From NCBI GenBank assembly GCA_947427205.1, contig CANEHB010000004.1, positions 1 through 64,000 on the forward strand: a DNA stretch of 64,000 bases, written 5' to 3'. Positions within the stretch are counted from its first letter, which is position 1. Each line of letters opens with the position of its first letter. The translations under genes and the position numbers were made by a program. The notes below the pieces were generated by a model. It saw only the letters and a list, made by a program, of their open reading frames with translations, was not told the DNA's origin and ran no database searches. Below are positions 51,226 to 60,796 of this stretch, in pieces. The stretch is from an uncultured Clostridium sp. (GTDB taxonomy: Bacteria; Bacillota; Clostridia; TANB77; CAG-508).

Positions 51226-52471
51226 TTATATATCAAAAATAAATGATTCTATTTTAGCGCCAAGTACTAAATCTTCTATCTTTATTTCCACAAAAACATA
51301 CTTTTTATTTTTTTCTATATCATAATAAAATGTTAAATTTTCTTCTAAAATATTACTATTATTTAATTTTTCTTTAGCTTTATTTAAATAATACTCTTTG
51401 TCTAAATTCGATACTTTATATTCTTCTGCACTATTAAAATTATTCATATTTACAGTTTCGGGCATCTCTATAGTATTGTCATTAATTTGTATAACTCTAT
51501 CATTTTCATCTAAAACTACATTTATATCCTGAATTTGATATAAAATCTCCAATTTTCAAATTATAATCAATATAACTATATTCTTTTTTTAATTTTTTTG
51601 TTTGCGCATTATATGTATATAATCCTTTTGTAAAATTCTTTTCATAATTATCTTCTTCAAAATACATATTTTTTTCCTTAATAATATTTTCAATTTCTGA
51701 TATACTAGCACTCTCTTTTCCAAAATAATCTAATATATTAACATTTTCATTTATATTATTTAAACTTTCAGATGAAACTGTAACACTAGATAACTCAGAT
51801 TCTGAAAGAGGAGATGAAAGCCCAGAAGATGAAAATTTCACATTTTTTACATTTGAATTCATATAATTTTTACTATTAGCATATATTATTGCATCAAGTG
51901 GTTTAGATCCATCTTTTAATTTAGCATGATAATTGTCTAACCAATCTGGAAATGAATAAGCATTTACTTCGGTATACCACCCAACAGACATTTGTGCTCC
52001 ATATTCAACTACTTTTGCAGCCAATGAATAATCTTGTGGAGTACCATTTCCAGCTGTATTACAAGCAGCAAATGTAACTAATTTTTTATCTGACCAATTT
52101 AAATTATCAATTGAATAAAAATCATATTCTCCTATTGTTCTATGTGGTCCTATACATATTCCTCCTTTTGGAAACTGTATGAGAGTTGCACTACCATGAC
52201 AAAAATATAGTTGTACTTGGGACAATTTAGCTTCTGCATAAACACTTATAGGTCTTAAATCTTTTGATATGACCGTTTCATATCCTCTAGTATCATATGC
52301 TTCTTTTGCTTTATTCATAGAAGTATCTCCTTCCCAACTAAAGGCACCACGTTCTGATGATATTAAAGCACAAGCATGCCCTTTACTATTAGTAGCTGCA
52401 TAAATATTAATTGCTGCCAAAAATATAATTACTATAGTAAATAATAAAATAATTTTAAAAAACTTTTCCAT
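51226..52471 (-). CDS. secreted CHAT/caspase-like protein in two overlapping frames (ORFs 51506-52471 and 51226-51552)
   Basis: signal/TM N-terminus; VQLYFCHGSATLI...KKLVTFAACNTAGNG (His-Gly and Cys motifs); second ORF is in the +1 frame. Confidence 0.6.
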
Positions 52472-52615
52472 CTATTTTTACTTCCCCATTTACTATAAAT
52501 TAATAAATTATTAAAACAATTTTATTTATATTAATATATAGCATAAAAATAATCATTTCAATTTATAATATAATTTTTTCATCGACTTTTTTAAACATCA
52601 TATGTTCTAATTCAT

Positions 52616-52650
52616 AAAAAATTCCCTTATAGGGAATTTTTTATTTTTTT
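52616..52650 (-). terminator. Rho-independent terminator after cdaA
   Basis: AAAAATTCCCTTATAGGGAATTTTTTATTTTTTTA. Confidence 0.7.
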
Positions 52651-53510
52651 ATATTCTTTTTTAATTTAGCTGTATGTATAGGTTCATTTATTAAGTTTTT
52701 TATCAAAATTTTCTTAAGCACATCTTCTCTAACATCAGCAATTAATGTTCCATCTTTGGCTATTGACATCTTTCCTGTTTCTTCTGATACAACTACTATT
52801 ATTGCATCAGATTCTTTAGAAATTCCTATTGCTGCTCTATGTCTAGTTCCAAGTTCTCTTGCAATATCTTTATCATCTGCTAAAGGTAGCATACAAGATG
52901 CTGCTGCTATTTTATTATCACTTATAATTACTGCTCCATCATGAAGTGGTGTATTAGGTTCAAAAATATTTACTAATAATTGTGGAGAAATTTCTGAATT
53001 CATTATAATTCCTGTTGAAATTATATCTTGAATTTTTATGTCTCTTTCAATAACAATTAAAGCTCCTTTTTTCTGTTTTGCAAGTTCTACTGCTGCTATT
53101 GCTATTTTATAAATATTTTCTTTTTTCTTAGCATTTAAGTCCTCATCCATTCCAAGCATTCTGCTAAATCTGTTTGTAGTTCCTAATTGTTCTAATCCTC
53201 TTCTAAGTTCTGGTTGAAATACTATAATAAGCATTATAACACCATATGACATAAGAGATGTTAATATGTAATTTAATATATTTAATTTTAAAAGTCCACT
53301 TACAACAGTAATTACAATTAATATTAAAATTCCTTTTAATAATTGCCATGCTCTAGTTTCTTTAAGCATTTTAAAAGCTTTATAAATTAAAAATATAACT
53401 ATTACTAAATCAATTACTGTAGTAACTACATTAATTGGCTGATTGGTTATATTGTTAATATATTCTAAAAATTGTGTTTCAAAAAAATTCTCAAAATTTT
53501 GACCTATCAT
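52641..53510 (-). CDS. cdaA: membrane diadenylate cyclase CdaA
   Basis: TM helices then DisA_N: TPLHDGAVIISDNKIAAASCMLPLAD...LGTRHRAAIGISKESDAIIVVVSEETG. Confidence 0.95.
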   Translation of the reverse strand: MIGQNFENFFETQFLEYINNITNQPINVVTTVIDLVIVIFLIYKAFKMLKETRAWQLLKGILILIVITVVSGLLKLNILNYILTSLMSYGVIMLIIVFQPELRRGLEQLGTTNRFSRMLGMDEDLNAKKKENIYKIAIAAVELAKQKKGALIVIERDIKIQDIISTGIIMNSEISPQLLVNIFEPNTPLHDGAVIISDNKIAAASCMLPLADDKDIARELGTRHRAAIGISKESDAIIVVVSEETGKMSIAKDGTLIADVREDVLKKILIKNLINEPIHTAKLKKNIKK

Positions 53511-53538
53511 ACTTTATTTTCTCCTTAAAATTATTATT

Positions 53539-53643
53539 TTATCTAGCAAATATATAAAATAATAATGTTCCGAATACTGAAAATACCATTAATGCTAAAA
53601 GTATTCCTGCTAATATTTTTGTAAATAATTTTTTCTTATCCAT
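53539..53643 (-). CDS. small membrane protein (34 aa) upstream of cdaA
   Basis: MDKKKLFTKILAGILLALMVFSVFGTLLFYIFAR with upstream AGAGGATG RBS-like sequence. Confidence 0.55.
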   Translation of the reverse strand: MDKKKLFTKILAGILLALMVFSVFGTLLFYIFAR

Positions 53644-53796
53644 AATTTTCATCCTCTTTTCTGTTTATATAATTTTATTTAATATTTTAAATTTTTCATA
53701 ATAGTAATTATATCACAACACAATTTTTTTTCAATATAAAAATAAGGAAATAAAATTTATAAAAATAATTATTTTTTATATTTAACAAAAATAGTT

Positions 53797-53939
53797 AAAA
53801 ATATAATATATATTAATTTTGAAGCACTACGTAAGCAATTAAACGAACGAAGTGAGTGCGAAATGGAGCAACCTACATAAAATATTTATTTATAGGTTGC
53901 GACAGCAAAGTGTAAAAAATTAATATATATTATATTTTT
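53797..53939. repeat. MITE-like element with 24-bp perfect terminal inverted repeats
   Basis: AAAAATATAATATATATTAATTTT 53797-53820; its reverse complement at 53916-53939; inner hairpin GCAACCTACATAAA...TTTATAGGTTGC. Confidence 0.6.
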
Positions 53940-53995
53940 ATCAAATTTATAATTCTAAAAAAGAAGTAATTATATTAATTACTTCTTTTTTAGAA

Positions 53996-54874
53996 TTATT
54001 TTAAATAAATTGTAGGATTCACAGGAGTCCCATCTTTATACATTTCAAAATGTAAATGTGCATCATCTGCAACCTCAAAGCTTGCTGTTTCACCAACAGT
54101 ACCTATAGTTTGTCCTTTTTCAATTTCTTCATTTTCTGACACAAACTCTGTTGTTAAAAGATTAGAATAAACAGTTTTAAATCCATCTTGATGAGCTACG
54201 GTAACAGTTAATCCATATCTTGGATCATTTTTTATACTTTCAACAGTTCCAGCTTCTGCAGATACAACAATACTTGTTTTATCTGCTTTAATATCTATTC
54301 CACTATGAGTTGTCCATTCCTCTAAAGTATTAGAATATATTAAAGTATCCATTGCAAAATCTTTCATAATTTCTCCTGAAGCTGGTGCTACAAACTCTAA
54401 TTCTTTCTTTTCTTCTACAGTAGTATTTTCTATAGTATTTGTATCTACAATATTTGTATCAGTAGTATTAGCTACATTTTCCACAATAGATGATATTGAT
54501 GTAGTATTATTTTTTATACTATTTTTACTAGTAGCATTTGTACTTGTTGTATTTCTATTAGTATTACTTGTATTATTAATTACATTGTTTGTAGAATTTT
54601 CAACGCTCTTATCATCTGTAAAACTAGTTTCTGTAATTTCATCATTAGACACTATATCATTTGCCACTCCTAAGTTTAATAGATTTTCACTTGACTCCTC
54701 TTTTAATTTTTTATTATACATAACAAAAATAGTTAAGAATATAACTATAGAAACTACTAAAGCTATACTAAAAGTATAAATTAATTTTTTTAATTTTTCT
54801 TCTTCTAAAAATTCTCTTCTTCCCATAATAACCTCCATCTCTTTCGAGTAAATAACTATTATAAGTATTTGCAA
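53996..54874 (-). CDS. M23 peptidase-domain protein, SpoIIQ-like
   Basis: single TM, then HSGIDIKADKTSIVVSAEAGTVESIKNDPRYGLTVTVAH...DAHLHFEMYKDGTPVNP; adjacent to spoIID. Confidence 0.85.
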   Translation of the reverse strand: MQILIIVIYSKEMEVIMGRREFLEEEKLKKLIYTFSIALVVSIVIFLTIFVMYNKKLKEESSENLLNLGVANDIVSNDEITETSFTDDKSVENSTNNVINNTSNTNRNTTSTNATSKNSIKNNTTSISSIVENVANTTDTNIVDTNTIENTTVEEKKELEFVAPASGEIMKDFAMDTLIYSNTLEEWTTHSGIDIKADKTSIVVSAEAGTVESIKNDPRYGLTVTVAHQDGFKTVYSNLLTTEFVSENEEIEKGQTIGTVGETASFEVADDAHLHFEMYKDGTPVNPTIYLK

Positions 54875-54885
54875 TTTTTTGAAGA

Positions 54886-55857
54886 TTATTCACTAATTTC
54901 CACATCTTTATAATAATATTTAATTATTTCTTCATAATTTCTACCATTTTTAGCTAAAGTATCACTTCCACATTGGCTCAAACCAACTCCATGTCCATAT
55001 CCTACAACATTAAAATTTATAGCACTATCTAAAATTTCAAAATTAAATTTTGCAGATTTAAGTCCAAACATACTTCTAGCTTCAACTCCACTTAATTCAG
55101 TATTTCCAACTAGTATTTTTTTTACTCTTCCACTATCTGTATATTCTAAAATTTTTATACATTCAGAATCTTCAAAATTAATTTCAAAACCAGAATATTT
55201 TTCTAACATTTTCTGTATTAATACATCTTTAGAAACTTGAACTTCTGAACTATATGAACTGTAATTTTCTTCTCCAGAGCTTTCTACAGTTTTAAAATAA
55301 GGAAAATCGCCTCCCCAAACATTTATTGAAAGCTCTGTACTTCCACCACTGTTACTATGGAATAAAGCATTAATTGGTTCTCCATTATATAGTGCTATTT
55401 TTCCTTTAGTTTCATTTACTGCTTTAACTATTTTATTCCAATATTCTTCTCTTAAATTTTCTTCCCATCTAGATAATCTATTTTCTTTTGATATCCATGC
55501 TTGACAACATAATGAGCTGTCACAAACATTTGCATTTTCGTGTTTGCCACCATTTTTAATTTGATAAATAGTATATGTTCTTGCAACAACTGCCTGTGCC
55601 TTTAAAGCCTCAAAATCAAAACTCGCCGGCATTTCACTCGAAACTACTCCATATAAATAAGTATCTAGATCTAATTCTTCAACTGCTCCTGTATCTGTAT
55701 GCAATAATTTTATTGTACTATACTTTCCATAATCAAATTTTTCTTCTACAATATCAGTAGATACTGCCTCTTGTGTTTTAAATTGATTTGTAAAAACAAT
55801 AGGCATTGCAAAAATTAAAATAATTACAAAAGCAAAATAAAATAATATTTTTTTCAA
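54886..55857 (-). CDS. spoIID: stage II sporulation protein D
   Basis: YLYGVVSSEMPASFDFEALKAQAVVARTYT; HSNSGGSTE; GYGHGVGLSQCGSDTLAKNG. Confidence 0.95.
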   Translation of the reverse strand: MKKILFYFAFVIILIFAMPIVFTNQFKTQEAVSTDIVEEKFDYGKYSTIKLLHTDTGAVEELDLDTYLYGVVSSEMPASFDFEALKAQAVVARTYTIYQIKNGGKHENANVCDSSLCCQAWISKENRLSRWEENLREEYWNKIVKAVNETKGKIALYNGEPINALFHSNSGGSTELSINVWGGDFPYFKTVESSGEENYSSYSSEVQVSKDVLIQKMLEKYSGFEINFEDSECIKILEYTDSGRVKKILVGNTELSGVEARSMFGLKSAKFNFEILDSAINFNVVGYGHGVGLSQCGSDTLAKNGRNYEEIIKYYYKDVEISE

Positions 55858-55868
55858 ACATCTATCTC

Positions 55869-56583
55869 CTATGCCAATAATTTATTTCTAAATTCATTTA
55901 GAATTTTCTTTTCTATTCTAGAAACATGTACTTGAGAAATACCTAATATTTTTGCCACTTGCATTTGCGTTTTATCTTTAAAATATCTTAAATCTATAAT
56001 TTCTCTTTCTCTATAATTCAAATTTTTTATCATTTCTAAAATAGTTATCTTATCTACAATTTTAGTTTGTTCATCTTCTTCAGCTGCTAAAGTTTCTATT
56101 ATTTCTTTTCCTTCTTCTCCTATTTTTGCATTAATTGATTCTATTGTTTGTGATGCTTCAATAGCCATATATATAGTTTCTTCTGGTAGTTCCAAAATTT
56201 CAGAAAGTCTACCGACACATATAGCCTCTCCTGTTTTTGCCATATAAATTCTTTCTAATTCTTTTATTTTTATTCCAAGTTCTTTAATACTTCTACTAAT
56301 TCTTATAATTCCATCATCTCTTAAAAACTTTTTTATTTCTCCAATCATATATTGAACAGAGTATGTAGATAATTCAACATTATACTCAAAATTAAATCTC
56401 TGTATTGCTTCAATAAATCCTATACAAGCAATTTGGTACAAATCTTCTGCTTCATATCCTCTCCCTAAAAATCTTTTTACTATATTCCATATAAGTCCGT
56501 TTATTTTCTTCTAAAATTTGTGCTAATATTTCTTTATCACCTTGCTGTGCTAGTGCAATAAGAGTCCTTTCTCTCTCATGCAT
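55869..56583 (-). CDS. sigF: sporulation sigma factor SigF, needing a +1 shift at CGG 56497-56499
   Basis: 0-frame MHERERTLIALAQQGDKEILAQILEENK-CGG stops at 56452-56454; skipping C gives NK-G-LIWNIVKRFLGRGYEAEDLYQIACIGFIEA..., canonical SigF region 2. Confidence 0.93.
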
Positions 56584-56593
56584 TTTTTCCCCC

Positions 56594-57049
56594 TTAATAT
56601 GTATTTTCTATTTGTTTTTCTTTTTTTATTTTTTTATTCATTGTAATTTTTGTCCCAAGTCCTACAATAGATTCTACTTTTAACTCATCCATAAAGTTTT
56701 CCATAATTGTGAATCCCATTCCTGATCTTTCTAAATTACATTTTGTTGTATATAAAGGTTCCCTTGCTTCTTTAATATTTTCAATTCCTGTTCCTGTATC
56801 AGAAACTTCAATTTCTATTTCATTATCAAATAACGATGCTTTTAATTTTACAATTCCATCTTTGTTTGGATATGCATGAATTATTGAATTGGTAACAGCT
56901 TCTGATACTGCTGTTTTTATATCTGCAATTTCTTCTATAGTAGGATCCAGTTGTGATGCAAATGCAGCAACAGCAATTCTGGCAAAAGCTTCATTGGCTG
57001 ATTTACTAGCAAATTCAATTTTCATTTCATTTTTAACATTTCTACTCAT
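56594..57049 (-). CDS. spoIIAB: anti-sigma F factor SpoIIAB
   Basis: [25 protein letters not shown]...[38 protein letters not shown]. Confidence 0.96.
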   Translation of the reverse strand: MSRNVKNEMKIEFASKSANEAFARIAVAAFASQLDPTIEEIADIKTAVSEAVTNSIIHAYPNKDGIVKLKASLFDNEIEIEVSDTGTGIENIKEAREPLYTTKCNLERSGMGFTIMENFMDELKVESIVGLGTKITMNKKIKKEKQIENTY

Positions 57050-57065
57050 AATTAATATTTCTCCT

Positions 57066-57398
57066 CTAACTTATTTTTTCTGTTTTTATTTCGTCAACAA
57101 TAGGTATGATTTTTAAGATACCAGACATTTCAAAAACTCTTTTTATTTTGTCATTTACATTAATCATCTCCAATCTGCCTCCAAAACAGTTTGCTTGCTT
57201 ATACCTTCCAATTATAAGACCAATTCCTGCACTATCCATAAATCCCACTCTCTTAAAATCAAAAATTACTTTTTTAGGCATAAATCTCTGAATTTCATAA
57301 TCTGCTCTTTTTCTAATTATCTCAGCTGCATGATGATCCAATTCTTCTGTAATTTCAAAAACTAACAGCTTGTCCTCAATAAAATGATTAACTTTCAA
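57066..57398 (-). CDS. spoIIAA: anti-anti-sigma factor SpoIIAA (STAS)
   Basis: [20 protein letters not shown]...[23 protein letters not shown]. Confidence 0.95.
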   Translation of the reverse strand: MKVNHFIEDKLLVFEITEELDHHAAEIIRKRADYEIQRFMPKKVIFDFKRVGFMDSAGIGLIIGRYKQANCFGGRLEMINVNDKIKRVFEMSGILKIIPIVDEIKTEKIS

Positions 57399-57642
57399 AA
57401 TTCTTACCTCCTTTATCTTTTGTTTATATTAATATTCTAAAATTAAAAGTTTTTTCCTTCGATGAAAAAGTAGAAGTTTTGTCGTATTTTTAAAGCTTTT
57501 CGACATAATTATCTAGTGACAAAAACTTCTGCAATAATAATTTGTTTATTTAATAAAAAATATAATTTCAAATGATTTGCTATATTATGTAAATTATGTT
57601 ATAATATTTTATGATATTAATAACCTTTGGAGGTATCATCTC

Positions 57643-57975
57643 ATGAGAAACAATTTAAGATATGACAAATACTCAGAGATTAGATATACAACAGGAGAAT
57701 GGCATCGGATAAAGACTTCTGGTCTTCCATATTTCACATTATCTGATGTAAAAAAGATCTATATTGTTTTAAATAATGAAAATACCACTGGGCTAGAGCT
57801 ATTTACCCAGAAGGCAAAAGAACTTGCTATCACAATTCCCAGCAGTAGATATGGCCATGCATACCAATTCACAGATGAAGTTGCTCTTTTTGAGCTTTTC
57901 AAAGAAGAACTGGATATGCAACTTAAAGCAAAAAAAATCAGCTCTTGGGGAGAACTGATGCAGTATATTGCTTAA
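57643..57975 (+). CDS. foreign-looking small protein
   Basis: GGAGG RBS upstream of ATG 57643; less AT-rich; in-frame CGG at 57706-57708 that must be read in frame. Confidence 0.65.
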   Translation: MRNNLRYDKYSEIRYTTGEWHRIKTSGLPYFTLSDVKKIYIVLNNENTTGLELFTQKAKELAITIPSSRYGHAYQFTDEVALFELFKEELDMQLKAKKISSWGELMQYIA

Positions 57976-57978
57976 AAA

Positions 57979-58026
57979 ACAGCTGGCTAAGAAAATGCAC
58001 TATCTTCTTAGCCAGCCGTTTTTTTA
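57979..58026 (+). terminator. Rho-independent terminator
   Basis: GCTGGCTAAGAAAATGCACTATCTTCTTAGCCAGCCGTTTTTTT. Confidence 0.85.
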
Positions 58027-58032
58027 TTCTAT

Positions 58033-58410
58033 TTATTTAATATAAAATGTTTCTCCTTTTCTTATCTCATACATTGCTCCATCTTTCGTAGTTGCTACAA
58101 CAGCTATATAACCACTATCATTAACTAGAAAAACATCTGCTTGCTCAATCTTTTCAACATGTTCTAATCCAGAAATACTTTTGGCTATAAATTCTCCTGT
58201 TTTATATCCATGCATAGTATCTACACCTTTTACTGTACCATCTTTTTGTAATATAAATACTGAAGGATAATATATATCTTGCCCTTCTACTCCACAAAAA
58301 ACACTTTTTAGACTTTTATTTGTTCAATTAACTTTAATGGAGATATTTCTGTATATCTTTTTATTTCTTTTATAAAAATGGTATCTGTTTTGGATAATAC
58401 ATCCACATCT
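58033..58410 (-). pseudogene. hypothetical gene with an apparent single-base loss in an A-run near 58320
   Basis: frame ...VLSKTDTIFIKEIKRYTEISPLKLIEQIKV* continues in another frame as SLKSVFCGVEGQDIYYPSVFILQKDGTVKGVDTMHGYKTGEFIAKSI... Confidence 0.5.
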
Positions 58411-58411
58411 T

Positions 58412-60640
58412 CTAATCTATACTTTCTAATTTTATTTTTAACCCCGTATTTCTTTTTTTTGTATCACAATTATTTATCATAACTTCTATCAAATTTTTAT
58501 TTCCAATTACAATTAATAATTTTTTAGCCCTTGTTAATCCTGTATATAAAAGATTTCTTGTAAGTAACATATTTGATGATTGTGGAACTACTAAAATTAC
58601 AACATCAAACTCACTTCCTTGTGCTTTATGAATTGTAATAGCATATGCATGTTCAAGTTGATCTAATTCTGAAAATGCATACCACGCAACTTTTCCATCA
58701 TCAAATTCTACTTCCATTTGTCTTTCATTTGAATCTATTTTTGCTATTCTTCCTATTTCTCCGTTAAAAACACCTGTACTTGATTCATATGTTCTTAAGT
58801 CATTTCTACTTCCTTTTTCCCAGTAAATATCGTAATTGTTCTTTATTTGCATTACTCTATCGCCTTCTCTAAAAATTATCTGACCATAAGATTTTTCTTC
58901 TATTTCATCAACTTTTGGATTTAATATTTCTTGCAAACTTTGATTTAACTCCTTTGTTCCCATTTTTCCTTTTTTAGTAGGAGTTAAAACTTGTATATTT
59001 TTAAAAAATTCATAATCTCCATAATTTTTTAATCTTTCTTTACTTAAAGATAAAACTTGATATAACATTTTATCTTGATTAGATTCATTTATATAGAAAA
59101 AGTCATTTTCTGAATCTTCTTCATAGTCCTTTTTTCCTATAAAACTTATTCCTGAATTAACATTATGCGCATTCACAATAATTTTACTTTTAGCTGCTTG
59201 CCTAAATATTTTATCTAAATGAACTGTTGCAAATTCTTTAGAATCTATTAAATCTTTAAGTATACTCCCTGGACCAACTGATGGAAGCTGGTTTGGATCT
59301 CCAACAAAAATAACTTTTGTTCCTAAGTAAATTGCTTTAACTAAATAATTCATTAAAAAAACATCTACCATAGACATTTCATCTACTACTAAAATATCTG
59401 CGTCAACAGGTGTTACATCTGTGTCTACACTTCCTAATTTATCTTCTTCAAACTTTCCAATTTCTAATAATCTATGAATTGTTTTAGCTTCTTCGCCAGT
59501 AGTTTCACTCATTCTTTTAGCAGCTCTACCTGTTGGTGCACATAGAACCACTTTCTTCTTATGTGTTTTATAAAGTTCTATTGCGCATTTTATGATAGTA
59601 GTTTTTCCTGTTCCTGGTCCTCCTGTTATTATACATACATTGTTTTCATTTATTTGTTTTATAGCTTCAAATTGCTTTTCTGATAATTCAATATCTATTT
59701 GTTCTTCATGTTTCCTTATTTCACTTTCAAAATTCTTCATGAATTTTGTATTTTCACAATCTCTTAAAAGGACTAATCTTTCTGCAATATTTTTCTCTGC
59801 TTTGTATAAAGCTTCTAAAAAAACCCATTCTTCATCTTCTTTTTCTATTATATGAATTTCTGATGTAACATCTAAATTTATAAGATTATTTTCTATTATA
59901 TTTTCATCAACTTCTAATATACTTTTTACATATATAACTAAATTTTCCTTTTGTACACAAGTATTTCCATTATAACTTGCTACTAAAAGTGCATATTTTA
60001 TTCCACTTTTTACTCTATAATCACTATCCATAGGTATTCCTATTTGCATAGCAATTTTATCAATATTATTAAAATTAATTCCATATACTATATCAACTAA
60101 CACATATGGATTTTCTTGTATCTTCTCTACTGCATTTACTCCAAGTGCATCATAAACTCTTTTACTATTATTAGCTCCTATTCCAAATTGTTCTAAAAAG
60201 CTAACAATTTGCCATACTCCCCACTTTTCGTTAAACTCTTCTCCTATTTCATAGGCTTTATCTTTTGATATACCTTTTATTTCTGCTAATCGTAATGGCT
60301 CAAATTTAAATACTGTTAAAGTGTCTTCTCCGAATTTTTCTATAATTTTTCTAGCTGTTGCTGGTCCTATTCCTTTTATTGTTCCACTTGCTAAATATTT
60401 TTCTAAAGCTGCTGCACTTTCTGGCATTATTTTTTCAAAAGTCTCTATTTTAAATTGCTCTCCATACTCTTGATGTATAACCATTTTTCCAGTCAATTTT
60501 AATGTATCTCCTACAGCAATAAAAGGCAAATAACCTACTACTGTTATAACCTCTCCATCTTCAAGCAAGAAAACTGCTATAGAATAACTATTTGATTCAT
60601 TTTGATATATAAATTCTTCTATTTGTCCTTTTATTTCCAA
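58412..60640 (-). CDS. recD2: RecD2-like ATP-dependent DNA helicase
   Basis: CIITGGPGTGKTTIIKCAIEL; LVVDEMSMVDVFLMNYL; VGDPNQLPSVGPGSIL; AYAITIHKAQGSEFD. Confidence 0.95.
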   Translation of the reverse strand: MEIKGQIEEFIYQNESNSYSIAVFLLEDGEVITVVGYLPFIAVGDTLKLTGKMVIHQEYGEQFKIETFEKIMPESAAALEKYLASGTIKGIGPATARKIIEKFGEDTLTVFKFEPLRLAEIKGISKDKAYEIGEEFNEKWGVWQIVSFLEQFGIGANNSKRVYDALGVNAVEKIQENPYVLVDIVYGINFNNIDKIAMQIGIPMDSDYRVKSGIKYALLVASYNGNTCVQKENLVIYVKSILEVDENIIENNLINLDVTSEIHIIEKEDEEWVFLEALYKAEKNIAERLVLLRDCENTKFMKNFESEIRKHEEQIDIELSEKQFEAIKQINENNVCIITGGPGTGKTTIIKCAIELYKTHKKKVVLCAPTGRAAKRMSETTGEEAKTIHRLLEIGKFEEDKLGSVDTDVTPVDADILVVDEMSMVDVFLMNYLVKAIYLGTKVIFVGDPNQLPSVGPGSILKDLIDSKEFATVHLDKIFRQAAKSKIIVNAHNVNSGISFIGKKDYEEDSENDFFYINESNQDKMLYQVLSLSKERLKNYGDYEFFKNIQVLTPTKKGKMGTKELNQSLQEILNPKVDEIEEKSYGQIIFREGDRVMQIKNNYDIYWEKGSRNDLRTYESSTGVFNGEIGRIAKIDSNERQMEVEFDDGKVAWYAFSELDQLEHAYAITIHKAQGSEFDVVILVVPQSSNMLLTRNLLYTGLTRAKKLLIVIGNKNLIEVMINNCDTKKRNTGLKIKLESID

Positions 60641-60796
60641 TTTAATTCTCCATTACTAAAACATCCATTGTCAAATATATGTTTGCTATATTTTATCACT
60701 TATACAAATATTGTCAAGAACAAAAGATGACATTTAATATAACAAAAATAGGATCTAAATTATATAGACCCCATTTTACATATTTTAATAACTATT

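Noticed and set aside
15540-60330. CGGA strings in many other genes (e.g. TTC GGA, AAC GGA, GAC GGA)
   Set aside because: Checked individually: C is the third base of the preceding codon, so CGG is out of frame and no frameshift is implied.
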